Source: Mycobacterium kyogaense
GTDB lineage: Bacteria; Actinomycetota; Actinomycetes; Mycobacteriales; Mycobacteriaceae
Direction: 5' to 3'
Assembly (NCBI RefSeq): GCF_003254575.1
Contig: NZ_QJUA01000046.1
Location: 1 to 40,018, forward strand
DNA: 40,018 nucleotides
The notes beneath the pieces were generated by a model, which did not search any database, was not told the origin of the DNA, and was given only the letters and a program-made list of their open reading frames with translations. Shown one piece after another: positions 1 through 7,032 of this stretch; positions within the stretch are counted from its first letter, which is position 1; every line of letters starts with the position of its first letter. The position numbers and the translations under genes are program-made.

Positions 1-51
1 GACGCGAGGATCGATGGGTTCATTGACAGCCACCCCCGCAGCCTCGGGGCG

Positions 52-121
52 GAAGTGTCACCACCAGAACCACCCGAAGTGTCACCGATGTCCTGATGCA
101 GAACTGTCACCGATGTCCTGA
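52..121. repeat. three 25-bp-period tandem repeats, possible transposon end
   Basis: A unit beginning GAAGTGTCACC starts at 52 and 77, and its third copy (GAACTGTCACC) starts at 102. Copies two and three share the perfect 17-mer TGTCACCGATGTCCTGA (80-96 and 105-121). The array lies between the window edge and the HNH gene. Repeated TGTCAC-type terminal motifs of this kind resemble the ends of mycobacterial IS481-like elements, but no transposase is visible, so the mobile-element reading is inference. Confidence 0.5.
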
Positions 122-140
122 GAGATGACACGCGGGTGCG

Positions 141-1490
141 GTGGAGGGGATGCGGGCTCAGCTGGCGATCCTGTCTGAGGCCTGCGACACGCTGACCCAC
201 CCGGAGTTGGTGGCTCTGTTGGCTGAGGTGACCACGGTGGTGCGGTCGGTTCCGGCGCTCGAGCATCAGATCCTGGCTCGGCTCACGACAGAGACGGAGC
301 CACGCCGACTCGGGGAAGCGTCCTGGAAGAAGGTGCTGACCACCGCGCTGCGGGTGTCGGATAAAGAGGCAAAACGCCGACTTGCTGATGCCGCGCACCT
401 GGGCCCGCGCCAAGCGTTGACCGGGGAACCGTTGCCGCCGGTCTGGGAGGCCACCGCCGCGGCGCAGAACGCCGGCACCCTGGACGGCGAGCATGTCGCG
501 GTGATCGCGACGTTCCACCAGGACCTGCCGATGTGGGTCGATGTCGGCACCCGCGCCGCCGCCGACCGACAGTTGGCGTCGCTGGGCGCCGGATTGACGC
601 CGGAGGATCTGCGCAAGGCGGCGGATCGGTTGGCGGCGATGATCGACCAAGACGGTCCCGAACCCACCGACGCCGACCGCGCCCGCAAGCGCGGGATCAC
701 ACTGGGTGAGCAGCAGGCCGACGGGATGAGCCGCCTCTCGGGCTGGATCACCCCGGAAGCACGGGCCACGTACGAAGCCATCCAGGCCAAGCTCGCGGCA
801 CCGGGGATGTGCAACCCCGACGACGAGACACCCTGCGTCGACGCAGAGCCCGACGAGCGACAGCGTCGGGATGACACGCGCAGCGCGGCCCAGCGCAACC
901 ACGACGCGTGGCTCGCCGTCGGCCGCATGGCCCTGAGCTCCGGGAAACTCGGCTCCCACAACGGGTTACCGGTCACCGTGATCGTCTCCACAACCTTGCA
1001 GGAACTAGAGAAGTCGGCAGGGGTGGCGGTCACCGGCGGCGGGTCGCTGGTGCCGATGGCGGATCTGATCCGGATGGCCTCCCACTCCCACCACTATCTG
1101 GCGGTGTTCGATCAGCACACCAATCAACCGCTGTATCTGGGCCGCACGAAACGGCTGGCGTCGGCGGCACAAAGAATTGTGCTGCATTCCTCGGCCAGGG
1201 GCTGCACACGACCCGGCTGCACGGTGCCCGGCTACTGGACCCAGGTCCACCACATCGACGACTGGAAGAGCGGCGGGGCCACCGACATCACCAACCTCAC
1301 CCTCGCCTGCGGGCCGGACAACCGCATGATCGAACAGACCAGCTGGACCACCACAGTCAACGACCGTGGCCAGACCGAATGGCTACCCCCACCCGACCTC
1401 GATACCGGCCGACGCCGCGACGCGCGGCGGGTTAATGGCTACCACCACCCAGAACGCCACCTCCTACCCGAAGACGACCACGGACCGTAG
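141..1490 (+). CDS. 13E12 repeat family protein (DUF222 + HNH endonuclease)
   Basis: A 449-residue protein with the two-part layout of the mycobacterial 13E12 family: an N-terminal helical DUF222 region (about residues 20-300) and a C-terminal HNH nuclease domain. The HNH part shows a cysteine pair (CTRPGC), then VHHIDDW with the two histidines, then NLTLACGPDNR. The position often held by a third histidine is Asp here, as in many family members. Length is typical, so the gene looks intact. The start is GTG 141; ATG 150 is an alternative, and a GGAGGGG run abuts it too closely to act as a normal ribosome binding site. These genes are multicopy in mycobacteria and often sit at rearrangement points. 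Biological role is unproven; DNA cleavage is inferred from the fold only. Confidence 0.85.
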   Translation: MEGMRAQLAILSEACDTLTHPELVALLAEVTTVVRSVPALEHQILARLTTETEPRRLGEASWKKVLTTALRVSDKEAKRRLADAAHLGPRQALTGEPLPPVWEATAAAQNAGTLDGEHVAVIATFHQDLPMWVDVGTRAAADRQLASLGAGLTPEDLRKAADRLAAMIDQDGPEPTDADRARKRGITLGEQQADGMSRLSGWITPEARATYEAIQAKLAAPGMCNPDDETPCVDAEPDERQRRDDTRSAAQRNHDAWLAVGRMALSSGKLGSHNGLPVTVIVSTTLQELEKSAGVAVTGGGSLVPMADLIRMASHSHHYLAVFDQHTNQPLYLGRTKRLASAAQRIVLHSSARGCTRPGCTVPGYWTQVHHIDDWKSGGATDITNLTLACGPDNRMIEQTSWTTTVNDRGQTEWLPPPDLDTGRRRDARRVNGYHHPERHLLPEDDHGP

Positions 1491-1499
1491 CGGCGGGGT

Positions 1500-1505
1500 T
1501 AGTGT
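1500..1505 (+). promoter_or_regulatory. -10 element TAGTGT, leaderless start
   Basis: TAGTGT fits the mycobacterial TANNNT -10 motif and ends 7 nt before ATG 1513, so the transcript would begin at or next to the start codon. No ribosome binding site is visible. Confidence 0.4.
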
Positions 1506-1512
1506 CGACCGT

Positions 1513-1878
1513 ATGAAGGTCGCCCCTGTCGTCGGAACCGCTGCCGCCGGCGTCGTTGCCGTGGGGTGCGTTCTGGCTGCGCCCGCGTTCGCCGCCCCGA
1601 ACTACGGAAGCAACGGCGTGTTCGGCGTGACGACTCAGCCGCGCGACGGCTGGTCGACGTCGTTCATCCCGCCGGGCCGCTACCGCGTCGATCAGTCGCC
1701 GAGCATGCAGCCCTATCAGAGCCCGCCCGGGTACTGGTTCCGCTGTCGCGACTTCCCATGCATCGGCGGCAACATCATCGCCACCGGAGATGCGCTCCGC
1801 ACCGAGCCCACGTTCGTCGACATCCTGCCCACCGACGTCGCGGTCTCTTTGCACAACGTCACGCTCACCCCCGCCTGA
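1513..1878 (+). CDS. small secreted protein of unknown function
   Basis: A 121-residue protein with an N-terminal signal peptide: a Lys near the start, a hydrophobic Ala/Val run (residues 4-25) and a likely AFA cleavage site before APNYGSN. The mature part of about 95 residues has two cysteines in FRCRDFPCIGG that could form a disulfide outside the membrane, and is rich in Pro, Gly and Tyr. Start ATG 1513 was chosen because it places the signal peptide at the terminus; the longer upstream frame overlaps the HNH gene. I do not recognise a named domain. The gene converges on the last gene of the hydrogenase operon and their ends overlap by 14 nt. Confidence 0.75.
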   Translation: MKVAPVVGTAAAGVVAVGCVLAAPAFAAPNYGSNGVFGVTTQPRDGWSTSFIPPGRYRVDQSPSMQPYQSPPGYWFRCRDFPCIGGNIIATGDALRTEPTFVDILPTDVAVSLHNVTLTPA

Positions 1879-2707
1879 GGGCGAGTGCCGGGTCGAACGT
1901 CGCCCTGGCCCGCACCGATGCCGCCGCTGCGGCGACCACCACCGCGGCGTCCCCGTCCCGGCCCTTGGCGAACACGATCTCGGCACTGTCCGGCCCGTCG
2001 CGGTGGGCCATCAGGTAGTCGTAGAGCAGCCAGTCGAGCGCGCAGGCCGCGTCATACACGTCCGAATCTGACTGTCCTACAGTCGATGTCACCGTCCGCA
2101 GCGCCTCGCAGTGCTCGTCGCGGGCGGCATCTGCGTTGGTGCCCGAGCTGTCGAACAGGATCATCGACAACGTGAGCGGCAGCCGCGCACCCGATTCGGT
2201 ACGCACCACCCACCGACCGCCCTTCCACGGGCGATCGGGATCGACCTGCACCATCTCCCCGTATCCACCGACCACCCCGAGCGCCGGCTCATCCAACGAG
2301 CCGTCCAGCGGCGCCGGACCCAGCATGTCGAGCGCCTGCCGCGCCAGGATGGACATCAGCACTGCCGTCCCGACGATCCGCCCCGCCCGGGAGTCGGGGC
2401 TCATCCCGAGAAGATCCACAGCACTCGAGTAATCCAGACAGGCATCGTCGAGGCAGCGGTAGAGCTCCGCGAGGTCCCCCCGCTCGTGTGCAGTCGGCCG
2501 CCGGCCCGCACCCAGTAGCTCACCGAAGCGGCGGGCCGCCTCGATCATCGCGTCGTCGAGTGCGGCGAGATGTGTGGCCGTGAGACGCTCAGGTTCCTCC
2601 TCGGCATCACTGCCAGCGACGAGCTCGGCCACCGTAGTGGCCGTGCCGTCGGCTCGGGTCCAACGGAAGCCGATCTGGCCGTCGCACTGCACGATGCGCG
2701 GTCTCAC
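1865..2707 (-). CDS. unknown protein, last gene of the huc operon
   Basis: A 280-residue soluble protein with no signal peptide, no membrane segment and no motif I recognise. The N-terminal part is short and beta-like, followed by a helical, acidic region (about 40-130) and an alpha/beta C-terminal half ending in an Ala/Val-rich helix. Start GTG 2707 is preferred because it makes a GTGA overlap with the stop of the NHL gene (2704-2706), the same junction used by the five preceding genes; GTG 2719 is an alternative. Its strict coupling to hydrogenase accessory genes suggests a role in assembly or function of Huc, but that is inferred from position only. Confidence 0.8.
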   Translation of the reverse strand: MRPRIVQCDGQIGFRWTRADGTATTVAELVAGSDAEEEPERLTATHLAALDDAMIEAARRFGELLGAGRRPTAHERGDLAELYRCLDDACLDYSSAVDLLGMSPDSRAGRIVGTAVLMSILARQALDMLGPAPLDGSLDEPALGVVGGYGEMVQVDPDRPWKGGRWVVRTESGARLPLTLSMILFDSSGTNADAARDEHCEALRTVTSTVGQSDSDVYDAACALDWLLYDYLMAHRDGPDSAEIVFAKGRDGDAAVVVAAAAASVRARATFDPALALRRG

Positions 2708-3897
2708 GATCGCCGCCACACCATCACGCGGTTGTTACCCGAGTCGGCGATCGCCATCACCTCACCGTGCAGGCTCAGCCCATACGGCCAGCAGAGCGTG
2801 TCGTGCCCCACCAGCGCCCATCGGTTCTCCCCGTTCGACGTGAAGCCGGGTTGGGCCAGTACATGATCGGCGGGCCGGCCGCCGAGCGGCTCGGCCGGTA
2901 TCCCGTCCCACAACAGCACACGGTTGTTCGCCGTGTCGGCCACCGCCAGGGTGTCGCCATCGAGATCCACCGCGTAGGGGAACCGGAACCGGTCACCCGA
3001 ATGCGGCCCGTACGGCCATTCTTCGGCTGAGCAGAAGTCCTGTTGCCCGAGAACCGAATTCGCTGCGCGATCGGACGCAGGGTGCGGCGACCAGCCGAGC
3101 ACCCGGTGATCACCCGCGTCGGCCACCAGCATGACCTCGTCGGTGCCGGTGATGGCGTGCGGCCAGCGGAAGCTCGCCGGGCCGGGCGCCTGCCCCCGGT
3201 TCTCCTCCCGCGAATGCGGCGAGGGCTGGCCGAGCACGATGTCCGCCGGCTGCCCCGGATCGGGGATGCCGCCATCGAAGCCGAGCACGCGCCGGTTACC
3301 GGTGTCGGCCACCCAGAACCGCCCGCCCAGCACCGCGAAGCCGAACGGCCAGTAGAACGTCGCCGCGGAACACTCGCCGCCCGCGTTCGGTTCCACCGAC
3401 ACGGCATCGCTCTGCCCCAGCACCACATCGGGGGCGACATCGTCGCGCTGCGGCACCGAGTTCCAGATCAGGATTCGGTGATGCCACGCGTCGGCGACGA
3501 TCAGCCGGCCGTCGACGATCGCGACGCCTGTCGGCAGATTCATGCCGCGCTCCGGGCCACGGCCCGCCGCGGCCCGGCCCTCCGTGCACCCGTCGGCCTG
3601 CCCCAGCACCACGTCGGCCGGTTGCTCGTCGGCACTCGGGACACCGTGCCAGACGAGCACCCGATGGTTGCCGGAATCTGCGACGACGAGGTGAGAGTCG
3701 TCGACGAAAACGCCTCGGGGCGAATACATCCACGACATGCTCGGCGCCGCCTGCGGTAAGGCCAGTCCACCCGGCGCGGGTGCACCCAGCCAGGTCGCGG
3801 GGCGCCAGCCGCCGGTGTGGTCGTCGGCCAGCACCGCGGTCGGCGTGTGCCCGGCAGGGCGGCCGGCCACCGTGCGCCGCACCGTGTAGCGACTCAT
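2704..3897 (-). CDS. NHL-repeat beta-propeller protein of the huc operon
   Basis: A 397-residue protein made of six NHL-type repeats. Each has a core like VADSGNHRVLVW followed 12-20 residues later by PADVVLGQ; the cores read VADSGN, VADAWH, VADTGN, VADAGD, VADTAN and IADSGN. Six repeats predict a six-bladed propeller, a fold that usually binds proteins or other ligands. There is no signal peptide, so it should be cytoplasmic like the hydrogenase. Start ATG 3897 overlaps the stop of the NifU-Rieske gene by 4 nt (ATGA); a longer upstream reading frame exists but would bury that junction. NHL proteins occur in actinobacterial Huc clusters; their function there is not established. A scaffold for assembly or docking is the simplest guess. 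Confidence 0.85.
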   Translation of the reverse strand: MSRYTVRRTVAGRPAGHTPTAVLADDHTGGWRPATWLGAPAPGGLALPQAAPSMSWMYSPRGVFVDDSHLVVADSGNHRVLVWHGVPSADEQPADVVLGQADGCTEGRAAAGRGPERGMNLPTGVAIVDGRLIVADAWHHRILIWNSVPQRDDVAPDVVLGQSDAVSVEPNAGGECSAATFYWPFGFAVLGGRFWVADTGNRRVLGFDGGIPDPGQPADIVLGQPSPHSREENRGQAPGPASFRWPHAITGTDEVMLVADAGDHRVLGWSPHPASDRAANSVLGQQDFCSAEEWPYGPHSGDRFRFPYAVDLDGDTLAVADTANNRVLLWDGIPAEPLGGRPADHVLAQPGFTSNGENRWALVGHDTLCWPYGLSLHGEVMAIADSGNNRVMVWRRS

Positions 3898-4757
3898 CGG
3901 CCGGTCCGAACCCAGATCACTCCCTCGTCGACGCGCAGCGGCAGCTGCTCGAGTTGCACACCGGGAACCGAGACGCACTCCCCCGACGCGGCGTCGAAGC
4001 AGAATCCGTGCCACGGACACGTCAGCGTTCCCGCCGTCGTGTCGATGATCGCATCGTCGAGCGGAAGCGCCTCGTGCGCACATTCGTTGCGGTAGGCCGC
4101 CAGCCGCTGCCCGACGTTGACCACGATGACACCGTCGCACGGTGCGCCGATCTCGCCCACAGCGATCTCCTCGGCACGTCCTGCCCGCACCCAACCGTCC
4201 TCGACCGGCCGGGCCGGCATCCGCAACGCCTCGACCGGGATCAGCGCCGGGGAGGGCTCGGCGGGCGCCACCTCGACTCTCCGCAGTCCCGGAAGTCCCT
4301 GTCGCAGAGCCTCTTCGACCAGTTCACGCAGCGTCACCGAGGACATCGAGCAGCCGTTGCAGGCCCCCTCGAGCCGAACGACGGCAACGTACCCGCCGTC
4401 GAGCGGGTCCACGCGCACCAGGGCCACGTCGCCTCCGTGGCTGTGCAGCTGCGGGCGCACCCCGGCCAACGCGCGCTCGGCGAGTGTCACCGGGTCGGGC
4501 CGCAGGATGCCGTGCAGCGTCAGCAGCATGCGCACCACCGGATCGTCGACGAGATCGAACAGCAGCGGGCGCGCTCCGTCGTCGGCTCGCATCCGCGTCA
4601 CGATGGTCGTCAGCCCGGCACGATGGATGTCTTCCAGCGCCGCCTTCAACTCCTCGGCGGCAGCCCGCGCCGCAGGTTCCAGATCGGCGAGCGCGCCCAC
4701 CGCCGCGTCGACCCGGCCGGCCAGCTCCTCGAGACCCACACCGTCGGTGACCGTCAT
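3894..4757 (-). CDS. hucE: NifU C-terminal domain / Rieske [2Fe-2S] fusion, HucE-like
   Basis: A 287-residue iron-sulfur protein with two parts. Residues about 90-165 form a NifU C-terminal (Nfu-type) domain with the cluster-binding pair C133-N-G-C136. Residues about 185-285 form a Rieske-type ferredoxin domain with C226-x-H228 and C247-x-x-H250, the His/Cys ligands of a [2Fe-2S] cluster. The N-terminal 90 residues are helical. A protein of this kind (HucE) is encoded with the M. smegmatis Huc hydrogenase and is thought to take part in electron transfer or cluster delivery. The gene overlaps both neighbours by 4 nt. The domain assignment is clear from the sequence; whether it carries electrons or donates clusters cannot be decided here. 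Confidence 0.9.
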   Translation of the reverse strand: MTVTDGVGLEELAGRVDAAVGALADLEPAARAAAEELKAALEDIHRAGLTTIVTRMRADDGARPLLFDLVDDPVVRMLLTLHGILRPDPVTLAERALAGVRPQLHSHGGDVALVRVDPLDGGYVAVVRLEGACNGCSMSSVTLRELVEEALRQGLPGLRRVEVAPAEPSPALIPVEALRMPARPVEDGWVRAGRAEEIAVGEIGAPCDGVIVVNVGQRLAAYRNECAHEALPLDDAIIDTTAGTLTCPWHGFCFDAASGECVSVPGVQLEQLPLRVDEGVIWVRTGR

Positions 4758-5998
4758 CGCGCGCCCTCCCGCGAGATCTCGTCGAGCACACCGCGCACGG
4801 ACCGCACCGAGTCGGTGTCACCCGCTTCCTCGAACAAGAACCGCGCCTCGTAGAGCTTCGCCTTCGCCTGGTCGAACACGCCGAGGTGGGCCAGCACGTT
4901 GCCCTGGTTGGCCAGCACCCGGGCGCGGCCCTGCGGATCGCTGTCGCGCCCCCGGGTCGCCAGCACCGCCTCGTAGATCTCGACGGCTTCCACCAGGTTC
5001 TCCTGCCGGTGCCGAGACGGGCTGTACACCAACGAGTTCGCGAGGTTGAGCTGCACGCTGGCCCATCGCTGCGGGTGGTCCTCACGGGTGAAGACGGTGA
5101 GCGCCTGACGCAGCGACTGCGCGGCGATGCCGAGCCGCAACTGGCTCGACGCCTCCACCATCGGCATCGTCAGGTAGGCGATGGCGAGGTCTGCGTGCGC
5201 GGACGCCCACAGCACCGGGGCGTCCTCGCGCCGGATCAGTTGCAGCGCAGAGTGATAGTGCGGGATGGCCGCCGGCATCATCTCGGGATGCTGCGCCGCC
5301 TGCTCGTGCAGAATTCCCGCCGCGGTGAGGTGGAGTTCGGCTCGGACGACCGCCAGCCCGTCGGCCTCGTCGAGCAGAGCGAGCGCCCGCTGCAGGCGGG
5401 TGAGCGCCGTCGGCTCCGCGAGGTCGCTGCACAACACCGCGGCCGCGCCCACCAGCACCCCGGCCAGCGCGCGGCTCACCGACGTCGCAGTCTCGGCGGC
5501 GGTGTCGAGCAGCGCGACCGCGTCGTCATGTCGCCCGTCGTCGATGGCCGCCGAAGCCGCCACCGCGAGCACCGCGGCCGACACTTCGCCGTCGAGCCCG
5601 GTGGCATCGGGCACGGTGGTGCTTCGTCCGAGGACGAACTGGACGACGTCCACGAGCACACCGAGGGTCCCGAGGTCCTGTCGCAGCAGCGCCGGATCGG
5701 CCGCGTCAGGGTCCAGCACGAAACGGTTGTAGCGCGAGACCGGATCGTCGCCGTCGAGCGCCGCCAACGCGGCCTCGCGATCTCCCTCGTGGGCGTGCCG
5801 GTGTGCGGTCAGGCGCTCCGGCCACACGTCCGGCAGCCGCCCGGACATCAGGGCGATGCGCGCCGCATCGGTATCCGTCCCCGCGGGAATCAGCAAGTAG
5901 CCCAGCGGTAGGCCGAAGACACCCAATGGCTGCGGGCGCGTCACCACAGCGACCTCGGTCACCGGCGGTTCGACCACGATGTCACCTCCCTGGACCAT
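4754..5998 (-). CDS. TPR-like helical-repeat protein of the huc operon
   Basis: A 414-residue protein dominated by Ala/Leu-rich helical hairpins. From about residue 140 on, repeated pairs such as AVAASAAIDDGRHDDAVALL and NQGNVLAHLGVFDQAKAKLY have the spacing of tetratricopeptide repeats, which bind protein partners. Residues 1-60 are a distinct region with a hydrophobic LGVFGLPLGYLLIP stretch, too polar around it to be a clear membrane anchor. Start ATG 5998 overlaps the 66-aa gene by 4 nt (ATGA). The reading frame stays open upstream to 6127 but that part lies wholly over the 66-aa gene. Likely an assembly or docking factor for the hydrogenase; function inferred from fold and operon. Confidence 0.8.
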   Translation of the reverse strand: MVQGGDIVVEPPVTEVAVVTRPQPLGVFGLPLGYLLIPAGTDTDAARIALMSGRLPDVWPERLTAHRHAHEGDREAALAALDGDDPVSRYNRFVLDPDAADPALLRQDLGTLGVLVDVVQFVLGRSTTVPDATGLDGEVSAAVLAVAASAAIDDGRHDDAVALLDTAAETATSVSRALAGVLVGAAAVLCSDLAEPTALTRLQRALALLDEADGLAVVRAELHLTAAGILHEQAAQHPEMMPAAIPHYHSALQLIRREDAPVLWASAHADLAIAYLTMPMVEASSQLRLGIAAQSLRQALTVFTREDHPQRWASVQLNLANSLVYSPSRHRQENLVEAVEIYEAVLATRGRDSDPQGRARVLANQGNVLAHLGVFDQAKAKLYEARFLFEEAGDTDSVRSVRGVLDEISREGAR

Positions 5999-6198
5999 CA
6001 CAGCTCCCGCTCCGCGGCACGTTTGATGAGATCGGCGGCCAGTTCGGCCCGCCGGCGACTGCGGTAGGTGCCGATCCGGGTGCGCACCACCCCGTCGTCG
6101 AACACGACCACGACCTCGACGACCCACTGGCCCCGCTCGGGCACCACCACGGTCTCGACCGTGCGTGCCACGTCGGAGGGGTCAGCCACGCCGATCAC
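5998..6198 (-). CDS. 66-aa conserved-type small protein of the huc operon
   Basis: A 66-residue protein with a compact beta-beta-beta-alpha look: strands around ETVVVPERGQWVVEVVVVFD and VVRTRIGTYRSR, then a basic/acidic helix (RRAELAADLIKRAAEREL). It has no cysteines, so it does not bind an Fe-S cluster by itself. It is linked by ATGA overlaps to the protease gene upstream (6195-6198) and to the TPR gene downstream (stop codon 5998-6000). The perfect nesting between two coupled genes argues that it is real. Function is unknown; a small adaptor for hydrogenase assembly is possible. Confidence 0.75.
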   Translation of the reverse strand: MIGVADPSDVARTVETVVVPERGQWVVEVVVVFDDGVVRTRIGTYRSRRRAELAADLIKRAAEREL

Positions 6199-7016
6199 CC
6201 GTCCCGCTCCCGGCGTCCGGCGATCGGGATCCGCAGCGCGGTCTGCTCATCGTCCCAGCACCCGCGGAACACGCCGTGCAGCGGGCTGTTTCGCAGCACC
6301 TCGCTCACCAGGACGCTGCGGTCACCGGCGGGTGTGCGCTGTTTGAGCAGGAGCCCGCCGCTGCGTGGTCCGCGCAGCGGGATCAGCCAGAACTCGTCGT
6401 CGCGCAGCACTGCGGCGACGGCATCGGACGGAAAGAGGGCGGCCGCGGTGGCGGCGTCCAGGCGCAGATAACCGTCGGCGGTGAACTCGACGGTCACGTC
6501 CCGGTCGGCGTCCGGCCGCAGCGGAGCCAAGAAGTGCCGCTCGATCCTGTCGATGACCTGCTCCATGGCTGCGGTCACCGGTGCCGACAACTCAGCGCCC
6601 ATCTCCACACCGGCGACCTCGATCAGGAACACGGTGATGTCGGTCGGGCAGTCGCCGCCCAACGCCCAGCGCGCGAACGCGATCGCGTGATCCCATCGGA
6701 ACGAGTGGGTGTGCAGGCCTTGCAGCGGAAGTTCGGCGAGTTCAGCGCCCGGCACTTCGAACATGGTCCCCGGCGCCGCGCCGGTCGCTGCCGCGTCGAC
6801 GATGACGACCCGGCGGGCACCACGCATCTGGAACGCGACATCCATCCCCGCCGTGCCGCCGTCGACCAACTTCGCTCCGTGGGGAACACCGCGCTCCCAG
6901 AGGTGTCGCACCAGGACCGGCCCGACTCCGTCGTCGCCGCGCAGCAGGTTCCCGCATCCCACGACGAGCACGTCGCATCCCGGCGGCTCCAGAAGCGCCT
7001 CCGGGGTGTCGGCCAT
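6195..7016 (-). CDS. [NiFe]-hydrogenase maturation endopeptidase with C-terminal extension
   Basis: A 273-residue protein. Residues about 13-165 match the HybD/HyaD/HycI endopeptidases that trim the C-terminus of the large subunit after nickel insertion: VLVVGCGNLLRGDDGVG near the start, VIVDAA (D74) and a His-rich LHTHSF segment (H102/H104). By analogy with HybD the nickel is sensed by D29, D74 and one of these histidines; position 29 is Asp rather than Glu, as in HycI. Family members are usually 150-175 residues; here about 105 extra residues follow, with a beta-rich ending. The substrate should be HucL, encoded 16 nt upstream, which carries the matching C-terminal peptide. The role of the extension is unknown. 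Confidence 0.9.
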   Translation of the reverse strand: MADTPEALLEPPGCDVLVVGCGNLLRGDDGVGPVLVRHLWERGVPHGAKLVDGGTAGMDVAFQMRGARRVVIVDAAATGAAPGTMFEVPGAELAELPLQGLHTHSFRWDHAIAFARWALGGDCPTDITVFLIEVAGVEMGAELSAPVTAAMEQVIDRIERHFLAPLRPDADRDVTVEFTADGYLRLDAATAAALFPSDAVAAVLRDDEFWLIPLRGPRSGGLLLKQRTPAGDRSVLVSEVLRNSPLHGVFRGCWDDEQTALRIPIAGRRERDG

Positions 7017-7032
7017 GTCTGCAGAAGACAGG

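Noticed and set aside
1..96. Open frame of 31 codons at the left edge, ending in the repeats
   Set aside because: No start is visible, the length is within chance for GC-rich DNA, and the peptide resembles nothing I know. It may be the end of a gene outside the window.
3780..4853. Long open frame (357 codons) on the plus strand opposite the huc genes
   Set aside because: It is an antisense shadow of the NHL and NifU-Rieske genes, Arg/His-rich with no domain; the minus-strand genes have clear motifs.
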